The position numbers and the translations under genes were made by a program. The notes below the pieces were generated by a model. That model ran no database searches. It saw only the letters and a program-made list of their open reading frames with translations, and was not told the DNA's origin. From Streptomyces asoensis (GTDB taxonomy: Bacteria; Actinomycetota; Actinomycetes; Streptomycetales; Streptomycetaceae): 64,000 bases of DNA. Shown in pieces: positions 35,129 through 45,790 of this stretch (its first letter is position 1; every line of letters begins with the position of its first letter). Location: NCBI RefSeq assembly GCF_013085465.1, contig NZ_CP049838.1, positions 744,001-808,000 on the forward strand, given 5' to 3'.

Positions 35129-36106
35129 ATGTCCTCTGCACGTACCTCCCGCCGGGCGGTCCTGACGTCCGCCGCCGCCGTCGCGACGGGAGCCCTCCTC
35201 CTGTCCGGCTGCGGTGACGACGGGAAGGACGCAGGCACCGGCGACGCGGCGGCGGGCACCCGTGCGATCACCGACGCGACCGGCCGCAAGGTCGAGGTGC
35301 CGGTCGCGCCGACGAAGGTCGTCGCCCTCAGCGAGCCCACCCTCGACGCGGCGCTCGCCCTGGGCATCACGCCCGTCGGCGCCACCGCCGGACGCGGACA
35401 GCAGGGCGTCTCCACCTACCTCGCCGGCAAGGCGGCCCAGGCGCAGGTGGTCGCCACCGTCGCCGAGGCCGACATGGAGAAGGTGGCCGCGCTGCGGCCC
35501 GACCTGATCCTCCTCGACGAGACGACGGCCGTGAAGAGCGAGGTCTCCAAGCTCCAGGCCATCGCCCCGACCGTGGTCACCGCCGAACTGAACGAGGACT
35601 GGAAGAAGGCGTTCACCGCGACCGCCGACGCCCTGAACAAGAAGGCCGACGCCGAGCGGATCCTCACCGGCTTCGACGCCGACGTGGCCGCCGCCAAGGC
35701 GAAACTCGGCACGAACGCGGGCGCCGTCGTCAGCGTGGTGCGCTGGCAGAACGGGGCACCCTCCGTGGTGGGCAAAGGCGTCGGCCACGTGGGGTCCACG
35801 CTGACCTCCCTGGGGCTGACGCGCCCGGCGGACCAGCAGGGCGCGAGCGCGGGGCACAGCGAGCCGGTCAGCCTGGAGAAACTGTCCACCGTCGACGGGG
35901 ACTGGCTGTTCTTCGGCACCCTCGGGGACCGGGCGGACGGCGAGAAGGCGTACGCCGAGGCGGAGAAGGTGCCCAACTTCGGCCGGCTCAAGGCCGAGCA
36001 GGCCGGCCAGGTCGTGGTCGTCCAGGGCTCCGCGTGGAACAGCGCGGGCGGCCCGCTGGCGGCCGGGATCGTCCTGGCCGATCTCACCAAGGCGCTGGCC
36101 TCGTGA
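35129..36106 (+). CDS. Ferric-siderophore-binding lipoprotein (FepB-like)
   Basis: 325 residues. Tat/lipoprotein signal [23 protein letters not shown] with lipobox LSGC, then a class III periplasmic-binding fold: [31 protein letters not shown], a long linking helix ([29 protein letters not shown]) and the second lobe. It is anchored outside the membrane and should deliver the ferric siderophore to the permeases at 31511-33585. AAGGAG lies 8 bases upstream; the GTGA overlap with the next gene couples it to biosynthesis. Confidence 0.92.
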   Translation: MSSARTSRRAVLTSAAAVATGALLLSGCGDDGKDAGTGDAAAGTRAITDATGRKVEVPVAPTKVVALSEPTLDAALALGITPVGATAGRGQQGVSTYLAGKAAQAQVVATVAEADMEKVAALRPDLILLDETTAVKSEVSKLQAIAPTVVTAELNEDWKKAFTATADALNKKADAERILTGFDADVAAAKAKLGTNAGAVVSVVRWQNGAPSVVGKGVGHVGSTLTSLGLTRPADQQGASAGHSEPVSLEKLSTVDGDWLFFGTLGDRADGEKAYAEAEKVPNFGRLKAEQAGQVVVVQGSAWNSAGGPLAAGIVLADLTKALAS

Positions 36107-36882
36107 GCGCCGGGCTGGACGGCCGGTTCGCCCTGGTGACGGGCGCCGGCCGGGGCATCGGGGCCGCCGTGGCCGCCGCCCTCGTCGAGGAGGGCGCCCG
36201 GGTCCTGGCCACCGACCTGGACCCGGCCGGGGTGCGCTCGCTCGCCGCGAGGTACCCGGGCCGGGTGACCGCCCGCGCGCTGGACGTCACCGACGCGGCG
36301 GCGGTGGACACCCTGGTCGACGCGGCGGAGCAGGAGTCCGGTCCGCTGGACATCGTCGTCAACGTGGCCGGGATCCTGCGGAGTTCGGAGGTCGTGGACC
36401 TGACCGAGGAGGACTGGGCGGCCACCTTCGCGGTCAACACGAACGGTGTCTTCCACGTCTCGCGCGCGGCCGCCCGCCGGATGACCGAACGCGGCGCGGG
36501 CAGCATCGTCACCGTCGCCTCCAACGCGGCCGGTGTCCCCCGCGCGGGTATGGCCGCCTACGCCGCCTCGAAGGCCGCCGCCGTCATGTTCACCAGATGC
36601 CTGGGCCTGGAGGTGGCCGCGCGGGGCGTGCGCTGCAACACGGTCTCCCCCGGCTCGACCCTCACCGACATGCAGCGCGCCCTGTGGAACGGCGACGCCG
36701 AGGCCGCGGCCCGGCGCGTCGTCGAGGGCGACCTCGCCACCCACCGCACCGGCATCCCGCTGGGCCGCATCGCCGAACCGGCCGACGTCGCCGACGCCGT
36801 CGTGTTCCTGGTCTCCGACCGCGCCCGGCACATCACCATGCACGACCTGTACGTGGACGGCGGCGCCACCCTCCGGGCCTGA
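36103..36882 (+). CDS. dhbA: 2,3-dihydro-2,3-dihydroxybenzoate dehydrogenase
   Basis: 259 residues, classical short-chain dehydrogenase: cofactor motif [12 protein letters not shown], catalytic YAASK, and [14 protein letters not shown], which is typical of DhbA/EntA. It oxidises 2,3-dihydro-DHB to 2,3-dihydroxybenzoate with NAD+. The GTG start overlaps the binding-protein stop. Its neighbours dhbC, dhbE and dhbB leave no doubt about the pathway. Confidence 0.93.
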   Translation: MSAGLDGRFALVTGAGRGIGAAVAAALVEEGARVLATDLDPAGVRSLAARYPGRVTARALDVTDAAAVDTLVDAAEQESGPLDIVVNVAGILRSSEVVDLTEEDWAATFAVNTNGVFHVSRAAARRMTERGAGSIVTVASNAAGVPRAGMAAYAASKAAAVMFTRCLGLEVAARGVRCNTVSPGSTLTDMQRALWNGDAEAAARRVVEGDLATHRTGIPLGRIAEPADVADAVVFLVSDRARHITMHDLYVDGGATLRA

Positions 36883-36916
36883 TCCCGCCCGCACGTCCCC
36901 CCACTGGAGACACACC

Positions 36917-38113
36917 ATGTCTGCCTCACTGCGTGACCATCCCGCTCCCGCTCTCCTGTCCCCCGGCGCGGCCACGGCCCTCCTGGAGGCCTACCGACCC
37001 GCCACGGACCGTTTCCTCGCCTCGCCCCGGCACACCCTGCTGGGCCGCGGCAGCGCCGCCGGGATACCCCACGGCACGAGCCCGCTCGCGCATCGCGTCC
37101 GGGACGTCCTCGACGCGCTGCGCCGGCCGGACGCCCCGCCGCCCGTCGTCATGGGTTCGCTGCCCTTCGCCCCCGACGCCCCGCCCGCGCTCGCGGTGCC
37201 CGACATGGTGCACTGGGCGCCGCCACTGCGCGAGGACCCGCTGATCGCACTGCCCGTGCCCCGCGACGAGCACCGGCCGGACTGGCGGGTGCGGGAGGTG
37301 CCCTCGCCCGAGCGGTACGGCGAGGCGGTCGCCACCGCCGTGGCGCGGATGCGGGCCGGGGAGTTCGACAAGGTCGTCCTCGCCCGCACCCTGGAACTGG
37401 CCTCCTCGCGCGAGCCGGACCTGCCGGCCATGCTGCGCTGGCTCGCCCGACGCGACCCGGACGGCTACTCCTTCGCCGTACCGAGCGGCCCCGGCCGCAC
37501 CCTGATCGGCGCCAGCCCCGAACTCCTCGTCTCCCGCCGCGGCAACCTGCTGACCGCCAACCCCCTCGCGGGGAGCACGCCCCGCAGCACCGACCTCGCC
37601 GAGGACGTACGCCGGGCGGCGGCGCTCCTGGAGTCACCGAAGGACCTGCACGAGCACGCCGTCGTGGTGACCGCCGTACAGGAGGCGCTCGCGCCGTTCT
37701 GCACCCGTCTGAAGGTGCCGACGCGGCCCACACTGGTGCGCACGGCCGCGCTGTGGCACCTGTCGACGACGGTCACCGGGGAGCTCCGCGACCCGGACGT
37801 GACCGCGCTGGACCTGGCGTCGGCGCTGCACCCCACGCCCGCCGTGTGCGGTACGCCCACGGACGTCGCCCGTGCGGTGATCGCCGCGTCCGAGCCGTTC
37901 GACCGGGGCCCGTACACGGGCATGGTGGGGTGGCAGGACGCGGACGGCGACGGCGAGTGGGTCGTGACGATCCGCTGTGCCGAGGCCGAGGGCCGCACGC
38001 TGCGGCTGTTCGCGGGCGCCGGCATCGTCGCCGAGTCGACACCGGAGGCCGAGACGGCGGAGACCGCCGCCAAGTTCCGCACGTTCCTGCACGCCGTGGG
38101 GGCCGGGCTGTGA
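36917..38113 (+). CDS. dhbC: Isochorismate synthase
   Basis: 398 residues of the chorismate-binding family. Signatures are [61 protein letters not shown] and [12 protein letters not shown], ending [18 protein letters not shown]. It converts chorismate to isochorismate, the first step towards 2,3-dihydroxybenzoate. The 34-base gap to dhbA includes a weak ribosome site (GGAGA), and the stop overlaps dhbE (GTGA). Confidence 0.94.
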   Translation: MSASLRDHPAPALLSPGAATALLEAYRPATDRFLASPRHTLLGRGSAAGIPHGTSPLAHRVRDVLDALRRPDAPPPVVMGSLPFAPDAPPALAVPDMVHWAPPLREDPLIALPVPRDEHRPDWRVREVPSPERYGEAVATAVARMRAGEFDKVVLARTLELASSREPDLPAMLRWLARRDPDGYSFAVPSGPGRTLIGASPELLVSRRGNLLTANPLAGSTPRSTDLAEDVRRAAALLESPKDLHEHAVVVTAVQEALAPFCTRLKVPTRPTLVRTAALWHLSTTVTGELRDPDVTALDLASALHPTPAVCGTPTDVARAVIAASEPFDRGPYTGMVGWQDADGDGEWVVTIRCAEAEGRTLRLFAGAGIVAESTPEAETAETAAKFRTFLHAVGAGL

Positions 38114-39738
38114 CGCTCACCCCGGGCGTGGACGCCCCCACCTGGCCCGACGGGTTCGCGGCACGCTACCGGGCCGCGGGCCACTGGCGAGGCGAGACCT
38201 TCGGCGGCGTGCTGCGCGCCCGGGCCGCCGCGCACCCCGACCGCGTCGCCCTCGTCGACCCCGCCCCGTGGCGCCGTACCTGGACGTACCGGGAGCTCGA
38301 CGAGCGCGCCGACCGGCTGGCCGCCGGGTTCGCGGCGCGCGGGATCGGCCGCGGCGACCGGGTCGTCGTCCAGCTGCCGAACGTCGGCGAGTTCGTCGAG
38401 GTGGTGTTCGCGCTGTTCCGGATCGGCGCGCTGCCGGTCTACGCGCTGCCCGCGCACCGGTACGCGGAGGTCTCCTGGTTCTGCTCCTTCACCGAGGCCG
38501 TGGCGTACGTCGTCCCCGACACCCACGCCGGCTTCGACCACCGGGAGCTCGCCTCCCGGGTACGGAAGGCAGCCCCGGGACTGCGGCACGTGTTCGTGGC
38601 CGGGGAGCCGGGTGAGCACACCCCGCTGTCCGAGGTGCCGTGCGCGCCGGACGGGCGACCGGTCGGACCCCGGCCGCACGAGCTGGCGTTCCTTCAGCTC
38701 TCCGGCGGTACGACGGGCGTGCCGAAGCTCATCCCCCGCACCCATGACGACTACCTGTACTCGCTCCGGGGGTCGAACGAGATCTGCGGCGTGGACGCGG
38801 ACACCCGCTTCCTCGTCGTCCTTCCGGCGGCGCACAACTTCCCGATGAGCTCGCCCGGTTGGCTGGGCGTGCTGTACGCCGGGGGTACGACGGTGCTGTG
38901 CCCGAAGCCCGATCCGGCGACCGCGTTCCCGCTGGTCGAACGGGAGCGGATCACCATGACGGGGCTGGTGCCACCGCTGGCGCTGGTGTGGACGGAGGCC
39001 GCCGCCGCGGGCCGGCACGACCTCTCCAGCCTGGAGCTGGCGCTGGTGGGCGGCGCGAAGTACAGCGCCGAGGCGGCCCGTCGCCTCGAACCCGCCCTGG
39101 GGTGCCGGCTGATGCAGGTCTTCGGGATGGCCGAGGGGCTCGTCAACTACACACGGCTGGACGACGATCCGGAGACCGTCGTCACCACACAGGGGCGGCC
39201 GATCTCTCCGGACGACGAGGTCCGGATCGTCGACGACGCCGGACACGACGTCCCCGAGGGCGAGTTCGGACAGCTGCTGACCCGGGGCCCGTACACGATC
39301 CGCGGCTACTGGAAGGCGCCCGAGCACAACGCGAAGGCGTTCACCGAGGACGGGTTCTACCGCACGGGAGACATCGTGCGGCGCACGCCGAGCGGTCATC
39401 TCCTCGTGGAGGGACGGGCGAAGGACCAGATCAACCGGGGCGGCGAGAAGATCGCGCCGGAGGAGATCGAGAACATCGTGCTCGCCCATCCGTCGGTGCA
39501 CGACGTGTCGGTGGTCTCCGTCCCCGACCCGTACCTGGGTGAGCGTTCCCTCGCCTACGTGATCCTGCGCTCGGGCGCCGAACCGCTGAAACCGGCCGCC
39601 GTGAAGCGGTTCGTGCGTGAGCGCGGTGTCGCCGCCTACAAGGTCCCCGATCTCGTCGAGTTCGTCGACGCCTTCCCCCACACGGGCGTCGGCAAGGTCA
39701 ACAAGAAGCAGCTGCGTTCGTCCGCCGAGCAGCACTGA
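38110..39738 (+). CDS. dhbE: 2,3-dihydroxybenzoate-AMP ligase
   Basis: 542 residues, stand-alone adenylation enzyme of the EntE/DhbE group. ATP-binding core [52 protein letters not shown] and the C-terminal [17 protein letters not shown] and [11 protein letters not shown]. It adenylates 2,3-dihydroxybenzoate and loads it on the aryl carrier domain of dhbB. Length matches family members (about 540). Confidence 0.95.
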   Translation: MTLTPGVDAPTWPDGFAARYRAAGHWRGETFGGVLRARAAAHPDRVALVDPAPWRRTWTYRELDERADRLAAGFAARGIGRGDRVVVQLPNVGEFVEVVFALFRIGALPVYALPAHRYAEVSWFCSFTEAVAYVVPDTHAGFDHRELASRVRKAAPGLRHVFVAGEPGEHTPLSEVPCAPDGRPVGPRPHELAFLQLSGGTTGVPKLIPRTHDDYLYSLRGSNEICGVDADTRFLVVLPAAHNFPMSSPGWLGVLYAGGTTVLCPKPDPATAFPLVERERITMTGLVPPLALVWTEAAAAGRHDLSSLELALVGGAKYSAEAARRLEPALGCRLMQVFGMAEGLVNYTRLDDDPETVVTTQGRPISPDDEVRIVDDAGHDVPEGEFGQLLTRGPYTIRGYWKAPEHNAKAFTEDGFYRTGDIVRRTPSGHLLVEGRAKDQINRGGEKIAPEEIENIVLAHPSVHDVSVVSVPDPYLGERSLAYVILRSGAEPLKPAAVKRFVRERGVAAYKVPDLVEFVDAFPHTGVGKVNKKQLRSSAEQH

Positions 39739-39753
39739 AAGGCCCGTGTTCCC

Positions 39754-40620
39754 ATGGCACTTCCCGCCATCTCCCCCTATCCGCTGCCGTCCGCCCACGA
39801 GTTGCCCGCGAACCGGGTGACCTGGAAGGTCGATCCCGCCCGCGCCGTCCTGCTCGTGCACGATCTCCAGCAGCACTTCCTCTCCGCGTTCCCGGCCGGC
39901 GAGCAGCCGCTGACCGGTCTGCTCGCCAACACCGCCCGGCTGACCAGGGCGGCCCGCGGGCTCGGCGTGCCGGTCGTCTACTCGGTGCAGCGCGGCGGCC
40001 AGAGCCCCGAGGAGCGCGGGCTTCAGCTCGACTTCTGGGGCCCGGGCGTGGCGGACGACCCCGTGGCGCTCGCCGTGCCCGACGCGGTGGCGCCGGAGCC
40101 GGGCGACACCGTGCTGACCAAGTGGAAGTACAGCGCGTTCGTGCGCACCGAGCTGGCGGAGCTGCTGCGCTCCACCGGCCGCGACCAGCTGGTGATCGCC
40201 GGCGTGTACGCGCACATCGGCGTGCTGATGAGCGCCTGCGACGCGTGGATGCGGGACATCCGGGCGTTCGTGGTCGCCGACGCCGTCGCCGACTTCTCCC
40301 GTGCGGACCACGACATGGCCCTGCGCTGGGCGGCGGGCCGCTGCGCGTGCGTCACCACCACCGACGCGCTGTTCGAGGAGATCGCAACGATGCCCCTGAC
40401 CCTGGAGCGGATCCGCGCCGACGTCGCCGACGTGCTCGGCGAGGACCCCGCGGACATCCCCGTCGACGACAACCTCCTCGACCTCGGCCTGGACTCCGTC
40501 CGGATCATGGCCCTCCTGGAACGCTGGCGCCGCGAGCACGCCGTCACCGCGGACTTCGCGGACCTGGCCGAGCGGCCCGCCGTCGAGGCGTGGGCCGCGC
40601 TGCTGGGGGCCACCGCATGA
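39754..40620 (+). CDS. dhbB: Isochorismatase with C-terminal aryl carrier domain
   Basis: 288 residues. Isochorismatase domain (1-205): LLVHDLQQHFLSAF with catalytic Asp, VYSVQRGGQSPEERGL, TKWKYSAF and GVYAHIGVLMSACDAW. A carrier domain follows (about 212-285) with phosphopantetheine attachment Ser248 in LGLDSVRI. The first half cleaves isochorismate; the second carries the activated DHB. This is the EntB/DhbB fusion. No phosphopantetheinyl transferase is encoded nearby. The stop overlaps the NRPS start. Confidence 0.95.
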   Translation: MALPAISPYPLPSAHELPANRVTWKVDPARAVLLVHDLQQHFLSAFPAGEQPLTGLLANTARLTRAARGLGVPVVYSVQRGGQSPEERGLQLDFWGPGVADDPVALAVPDAVAPEPGDTVLTKWKYSAFVRTELAELLRSTGRDQLVIAGVYAHIGVLMSACDAWMRDIRAFVVADAVADFSRADHDMALRWAAGRCACVTTTDALFEEIATMPLTLERIRADVADVLGEDPADIPVDDNLLDLGLDSVRIMALLERWRREHAVTADFADLAERPAVEAWAALLGATA

Positions 40621-43600
40621 GCACCGCACCTTCCCGTACCGCGGACGTGCCGGGGGATGTGCTGCCGCTCACCGCGGCCCAGTCGGGCATGTGGTTCGCG
40701 CAGGCCCTGGACCCGCTCAGCCCCGCCCAGAACACCGCCGAGTGTCTGCACCTGGACGGACCGATCGATCCGACGCTGTTCGCCGACGCGCTGCGGCGGG
40801 TCGCCGAGGAGGCGGAGTCGCTGCGGGTACGGATCGAGGACACGCCCGACGGGCCGCGCCAGCGCGTCGTGGACGCCGTCGAGCCGCCCCTCACGGTGCT
40901 CGACGTGTGCGACGAGGAAGAGGCCGGGGCGTGGATGCGCGCGGACCTGGCCGAGCGTTGCAACCTCGCGGCCGGGCCGCTGTTCCGGCACGCCCTGTTC
41001 CGGGTGGGCGGCGGCGAGGAGCGCTGGCTGTGGTACCAGCGCATCCACCACCTGGTCATGGACGGCTTCGGCTACTCCCTGCTGGTGCGCCGTACCGCCG
41101 AGGTGTACTCGGCGCTGGCGCGCGGGGAGGAGCCGCCCGTCCGCTCCTTCGGCCGGCTCGCCGACCTGGTCGCGGACGACGCCGCCTACCGTTCCTCGGC
41201 GGCCTTCGCGGCGGACCGCGCGTACTGGACGCAGGCGTTCGGGGACCGCCCGCAGGCGCCCCGGCTCGCGGGGCGCGGGGCGCTGCCGTCACGGACGTTC
41301 CGCCGCCGGACGGCGCATCTCTCCCCCGAGGTCACCGAAACGCTGCGTGGTGTGGCGGCCCGGCTCCGGGCGACCTGGCCGGACGTGCTCATCGCCGCGC
41401 AGGCGCTGTACACCTCGCGGGCGACCGCGCAGTCGGACGTGGTGCTGGGCCTGCCGCTGATGGGCCGGATGGGCTCGGTGGCACTGCGCGTGCCCGGCAT
41501 GGTGATGAACGTCGTGCCGCTGCGGCTGACCGTCACCCCCGAGGCGACCTTCGCCGACCTGGTGCGGCAGGTCGTGCTGGGCATCCGCGAGGTGCGCCGC
41601 CACCAGCGCTACCGGTACGAGGACATCCGCCGCGATCTGGGGCTGCTCGGTGAGAGCCGGGGTCTGGTGGGCCCGCTCGTCAACGTGATGCCCTTCGACT
41701 ACGGCGTGGACTTCGCGGGCACACCGGCCCGGGCCCGCAACCTGTCCGCCGGTCCGGTCGACGATCTGACCGTCAACATCTACGACCGCGCCGACGGCCG
41801 CGGCCTGCGCATCGACCACGACGGCAACCCGGCCCTGTACGGCGACGACGATCTCGCCGCCCATCAGGAGCGGTTCCTGCGGCTGCTGGAGCGACTCGCC
41901 ACGAGCGACCCGCACCTGCCGCTCGCCGCCCACGCCATCGCCACTCCCGCCGAACGGGCCCTGGTCCTGGAGGAGTTCAATCGCACGGACCAGCCGGTCC
42001 CCGCCACCACCCTCGTCGGGCCCATCGAGGCACAGGCCGCCCGTACCCCCGACGCGACCGCGCTCGTCCACGGCACGACGTCTCTCACGTACGCCGAACT
42101 CGACGCCCGAGCCAACCGATTGGCGCACCACCTCCAAAGCCTCGGCGCCGGGCCGGGCGCGTCGGTCGCGGTGTCGGTGCCCCGGTCGACGGAACTGATC
42201 GTCTCCCTGCTCGCCGTGCTGAAGGCGGGTGCCGCCTATCTGCCCCTGGATCCGGACTACCCGGCGCCCCGGCTGGCGTACATGCTCGACGACGCCTCCC
42301 CGGTGTGCGCCGTCGCCGACCGCGCCGACCGGCTGCCCGACGGGAGGACGCCGGTCGTGTCCCTGGACGGACTGGACCTCTCCGCGTGTCCGGCCGTGAC
42401 CCCCGCGCGGGCGCTCACCCCCGCCCACCCCGCGTACATCATCTACACGTCCGGCTCCACGGGCCGGCCCAAGGGCGTGGTCGTGTCACACCGGGCGATC
42501 GACAACCGGCTGCGCTGGATGCAGCACGAGTACGCCCTGGAGGCAGGTGACCGGGTCCTCCAGAAGACGCCCTCCTCGTTCGACGTGTCCGTGTGGGAGT
42601 TCTTCTGGCCGCTCAGGACGGGCGCGACGCTGGTCGTGGCCGAGCCCGGCGGGCACCGGGAACCGGCGTACCTGGCCCGGCTGATCCGCGAACAGGCCGT
42701 CACCATCTGCCACTTCGTGCCGTCGATGCTCCAGGTCTTCCTGGCCGAGCCGGGCGCGGCCGACTGCGGTGCGGCGCTGCGCCGGGTGTTCGCCAGCGGC
42801 GAGGCACTCCCCCGCGAGACGGCGAACGCCTTCGGGCGCGCGCTGCCGGGAGTCGGGCTGCACAACCTGTACGGGCCGACCGAGGCCGCCGTCGACGTCA
42901 GCTTCCACGCGTGCGCACCACAGGGTGCGGGCCCGGTGCCGATCGGGCGGCCGGTGTGGAACACCCGGCTGTACGTCCTGGACGCGGCCCGGCAGCCCTG
43001 CCCGCCCGGGGTGCCGGGTGAACTGTTCCTGGCCGGACGGCAGTTGGCGGACGGCTATCTCGACCGCGCCGAGCTGACCGCGTCCCGGTTCGTCGACGAC
43101 CCGTTCGGGCCGCCCGGCAGCCGGATGTACCGCACGGGCGATCTCGCCCGCTGGAGCGCCGACGGCGAGGTGGAGTACCTCGGGCGCACCGACCACCAGG
43201 TCAAGCTGCGCGGACAGCGCATCGAACTCGGCGAGATCGAGGCCGCGTTGGCGGCGCGGCCGGGGGTCGACGGTTCCTGTGCGGTGGTCGTCGAGGACCG
43301 GCTGGTCGGCTATGTCACCGGGGACGTCGACGCCATGGCCGTACGGGCGGCGCTGGCGCGGGAGCTGCCGGAGCACCTGGTCCCGGCCGTCGTGGTGGTC
43401 CTGGAGTCGTTCCCGCTGAGCCCCAACGGCAAGCTGGACCGGCGTGAGTTGCCCGCCCCGGTCTTCTCGGGCGGGGCGGGAGGCGAGGGACGGCGCCCGG
43501 CGAGCGGGTACGAGGAGGTCCTCACCCGGCTGTTCGCGGAGGTGCTGGGCGTCGGGCGGGTCGGCCCCGACGACGCGTTCTTCGATCTGGGCGGCACGTC

Positions 43601-44516
43601 GCTGCTCGCGGTGCGGCTGGTGGCGCGGGTCCGGGAGGAGTGCGCGGCCGAGCTGACCATCGGTTCGCTCTTCGAGGCGCCGACCCCGGCCGCGCTCGCC
43701 GGCCGGATCGAGGCGGCGGGACCGGCCGCGCGGGACGCCCTGGACGTCGTCCTGCCGCTGCGGGCGCGGGGCGGGCGGGCCCCGCTGTTCGCGATCCATC
43801 CGGCGGGCGGGCTGTCCTGGTGCTACGCGGGGCTCGCCGCGCGCCTCGGACCCGACCAGCCGGTGTACGGCATCCAGGCGCGCGGTCTGTCCGGGGACGA
43901 GCCGCTGCCGGCCACCCTGCTGGAGGAGGCGGCCGACTACGCCCGGCGGATCCGGGAGGTCCGGCCGCAGGGCCCGTACCGGCTGCTGGGCTGGTCGGTG
44001 GGCGGGATCCTCGCGCACGCCGTGGCCGTCCTGCTCCAGGAGGCCGGCGCGGAGGTCGAACTCCTGGCGCTGCTCGACGCGTTCCCGGCCGAGCAGTGGC
44101 GGGAGCGACCCGCGCCCGAAGAGGGCGACGCCCTCACCGCCGTCCTACGGATGGCGGGCTTCGACCGCACTGGGGAGCGGACCCGCGAGGACGTCCTGGC
44201 CACCCTGCGCCGGGCCGGCAGCCCGCTGGCGGGGCTGGCCGACCACACGCTCTCGCGGATCGTCGACATCGTGCCGAACCACGCCCGCATGATGCGCGAG
44301 CACCGGCACCGGGTCTTCGAGGGCGACCTGCTGTTCTTCACGGCCGCCGCCCCGCGCGCCGAGGACTGGCTGACCCGGGAGGCGTGGCGGCCGCATGTGG
44401 GCGGCGTGATCGTCAACCACGACCTGGACTGCACCCACCCGCAGCTGATGGCCGACCGCCACCTGGACGAGGTCGCCGTCCATCTCACCGCCCGTCTCAA
44501 GGAGCTGGACGCATGA
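40617..44516 (+). CDS. entF: Single-module NRPS, C-A(Ser)-T-TE, EntF-like (enterobactin synthase)
   Basis: 1299 residues, close to the length of E. coli EntF. Condensation domain (about 15-440, HHLVMDG at 144-150), adenylation domain (about 470-950, YTSGSTGRPKG, FDVSVWEFF with pocket Asp656, YRTGDLARW), thiolation domain (Ser995 in LGGTSLL), thioesterase (Ser1127 in GWSVGG). Reading the pocket by eye gives D-V-W-H-F-S-L-V-D plus the terminal Lys, the serine code of EntF. The protein should join DHB to Ser and cyclise three units. Two-module griseobactin- or bacillibactin-type DhbF enzymes are clearly longer. Confidence 0.93.
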   Translation: MSTAPSRTADVPGDVLPLTAAQSGMWFAQALDPLSPAQNTAECLHLDGPIDPTLFADALRRVAEEAESLRVRIEDTPDGPRQRVVDAVEPPLTVLDVCDEEEAGAWMRADLAERCNLAAGPLFRHALFRVGGGEERWLWYQRIHHLVMDGFGYSLLVRRTAEVYSALARGEEPPVRSFGRLADLVADDAAYRSSAAFAADRAYWTQAFGDRPQAPRLAGRGALPSRTFRRRTAHLSPEVTETLRGVAARLRATWPDVLIAAQALYTSRATAQSDVVLGLPLMGRMGSVALRVPGMVMNVVPLRLTVTPEATFADLVRQVVLGIREVRRHQRYRYEDIRRDLGLLGESRGLVGPLVNVMPFDYGVDFAGTPARARNLSAGPVDDLTVNIYDRADGRGLRIDHDGNPALYGDDDLAAHQERFLRLLERLATSDPHLPLAAHAIATPAERALVLEEFNRTDQPVPATTLVGPIEAQAARTPDATALVHGTTSLTYAELDARANRLAHHLQSLGAGPGASVAVSVPRSTELIVSLLAVLKAGAAYLPLDPDYPAPRLAYMLDDASPVCAVADRADRLPDGRTPVVSLDGLDLSACPAVTPARALTPAHPAYIIYTSGSTGRPKGVVVSHRAIDNRLRWMQHEYALEAGDRVLQKTPSSFDVSVWEFFWPLRTGATLVVAEPGGHREPAYLARLIREQAVTICHFVPSMLQVFLAEPGAADCGAALRRVFASGEALPRETANAFGRALPGVGLHNLYGPTEAAVDVSFHACAPQGAGPVPIGRPVWNTRLYVLDAARQPCPPGVPGELFLAGRQLADGYLDRAELTASRFVDDPFGPPGSRMYRTGDLARWSADGEVEYLGRTDHQVKLRGQRIELGEIEAALAARPGVDGSCAVVVEDRLVGYVTGDVDAMAVRAALARELPEHLVPAVVVVLESFPLSPNGKLDRRELPAPVFSGGAGGEGRRPASGYEEVLTRLFAEVLGVGRVGPDDAFFDLGGTSLLAVRLVARVREECAAELTIGSLFEAPTPAALAGRIEAAGPAARDALDVVLPLRARGGRAPLFAIHPAGGLSWCYAGLAARLGPDQPVYGIQARGLSGDEPLPATLLEEAADYARRIREVRPQGPYRLLGWSVGGILAHAVAVLLQEAGAEVELLALLDAFPAEQWRERPAPEEGDALTAVLRMAGFDRTGERTREDVLATLRRAGSPLAGLADHTLSRIVDIVPNHARMMREHRHRVFEGDLLFFTAAAPRAEDWLTREAWRPHVGGVIVNHDLDCTHPQLMADRHLDEVAVHLTARLKELDA

Positions 44517-45768
44517 GCTCCACCAGTCCGTCGGCCAGTTCCGTGCGCCAGCAGAGGTAGTCGTGACCACCGTTGAACTCCCGGTAGGTGGAATCGTGAC
44601 AGCCGAGGGCCTGGAGGGCGTCCCTCAGTCGGCGGGCCGCGGGCAGCGCCACCCACTCCTGCTCGCCGAAGGAGAGCCGCAGACGCACCGGTGGCCGGGG
44701 GCCCTCGGCGAGGGTCCGGGTGAGCCACTCCGGCTCCGGCCCGACGGGCCACCAGAACGAGCCGGACTGCACCAGGGCGTTGCCGAAGCGGTGCGGGGCG
44801 GCCAGGGCCGCGTAGGCGGCGGTGAGCCCGCCGAGGCTCTGGCCGGCGATGACGGTGCGTGCCGGATCGTCGGAGAGGGGGACGGACTTCGCGGCCCACG
44901 GCAGGAGTTCGTCCGTGAGGAAGCCGAGGTATTCGGGGCGGCAGGCGAGTTCACGCCAGCGGGTGGGCTCGTCCACGGCCTCCGGCAGGACGGCGGCCGT
45001 CGGCGGGATCCGTCCGTCGGAGATGAGGGTGTCGAGAAGCCGGGACACACCGAGCCGCGGCTGCCAGTGCTCACCGTCGAGCAGCACCAGCACCGGAAGC
45101 CGCTCCGGCCGGCCCTCCGTGCCCGCCGGCCGGTACAGCCAGCACCGGCGGGTACCGCCCAGCAGGGCGCTCGGCACCGTGTGCTCGGTGACGGTGCCCC
45201 GGGGCACGTTCGGCCGTGGCTCCCAGTCGACCGCCCGGGGAGCAGCGGGCAGTTCGGCGTACGGGACGGGGGCCGCGCCCCAACGATGGGGCAGCGAGCG
45301 GGGGTTGAACGGATCGGGGCGGCGACGGGTGCGCAGCCACTGCCAGTGGGCCGGGCTCCCCGGCGGGTCCTGCTCCGGTCCGTCGCCCTCGTCGACGTAG
45401 AGGTCGTAGGTGCCGCGCCAGTCGTGGCGCAGGCGGAGCGTCCAGTGCCACACGTCGGTGCCGGGGACACGCTCCATCAGGTTGTCCTCGGGCGCGCGCG
45501 GATCGCCGAGCTTGTTCGGCAGGACCTGCACGGCCCGGGTGGCCGGGGTGCCGCGCCACAGCCAGGTGACGGCGTGGTGGTCCTCGCTGCCCCGCGGGTC
45601 GGGGCCGACGAGCGGGGTGCCGCGCCGGCGGACCTCGGACCAGAACTCCTCGACGCCGTCCGGGCCGGGCAGCGCGCAGACCGGTCGTGCGAGGCGCGGG
45701 ACCGGGTCCGGTCGCGGCAGCCGGGGCGGACGGTGCGGGGTGCCCTCGGGCGGCGCGGACCAGGACAT
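44497..45768 (-). CDS. Enterochelin esterase-like protein (Fes type), copy 2
   Basis: 423 residues with the same two-domain layout as the esterase at 33729: Fes N-terminal domain (VTWLWRG, MERVPGTDVWHWTLRLRHDWRGTY, DPFNPRS) and hydrolase with AGQSLGG, FGEQEW and GGHDYLCW. The two differ widely, so they are old paralogues; one may act on the ferric trilactone and the other on linear breakdown products. Its 3' end overlaps the NRPS gene by 20 bases. The start at 45768 has AGGGAG upstream, and an iron-box-like site lies 23 bases further up. Confidence 0.9.
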   Translation of the reverse strand: MSWSAPPEGTPHRPPRLPRPDPVPRLARPVCALPGPDGVEEFWSEVRRRGTPLVGPDPRGSEDHHAVTWLWRGTPATRAVQVLPNKLGDPRAPEDNLMERVPGTDVWHWTLRLRHDWRGTYDLYVDEGDGPEQDPPGSPAHWQWLRTRRRPDPFNPRSLPHRWGAAPVPYAELPAAPRAVDWEPRPNVPRGTVTEHTVPSALLGGTRRCWLYRPAGTEGRPERLPVLVLLDGEHWQPRLGVSRLLDTLISDGRIPPTAAVLPEAVDEPTRWRELACRPEYLGFLTDELLPWAAKSVPLSDDPARTVIAGQSLGGLTAAYAALAAPHRFGNALVQSGSFWWPVGPEPEWLTRTLAEGPRPPVRLRLSFGEQEWVALPAARRLRDALQALGCHDSTYREFNGGHDYLCWRTELADGLVELMRPAP

Positions 45769-45790
45769 ACCAACAGACTCCCTCATTCGA

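Noticed and set aside
37465..40629. 1054-codon minus-strand open frame across dhbC, dhbE and dhbB
   Set aside because: Lies antisense to three unmistakable siderophore genes and shows no domain or start signal.
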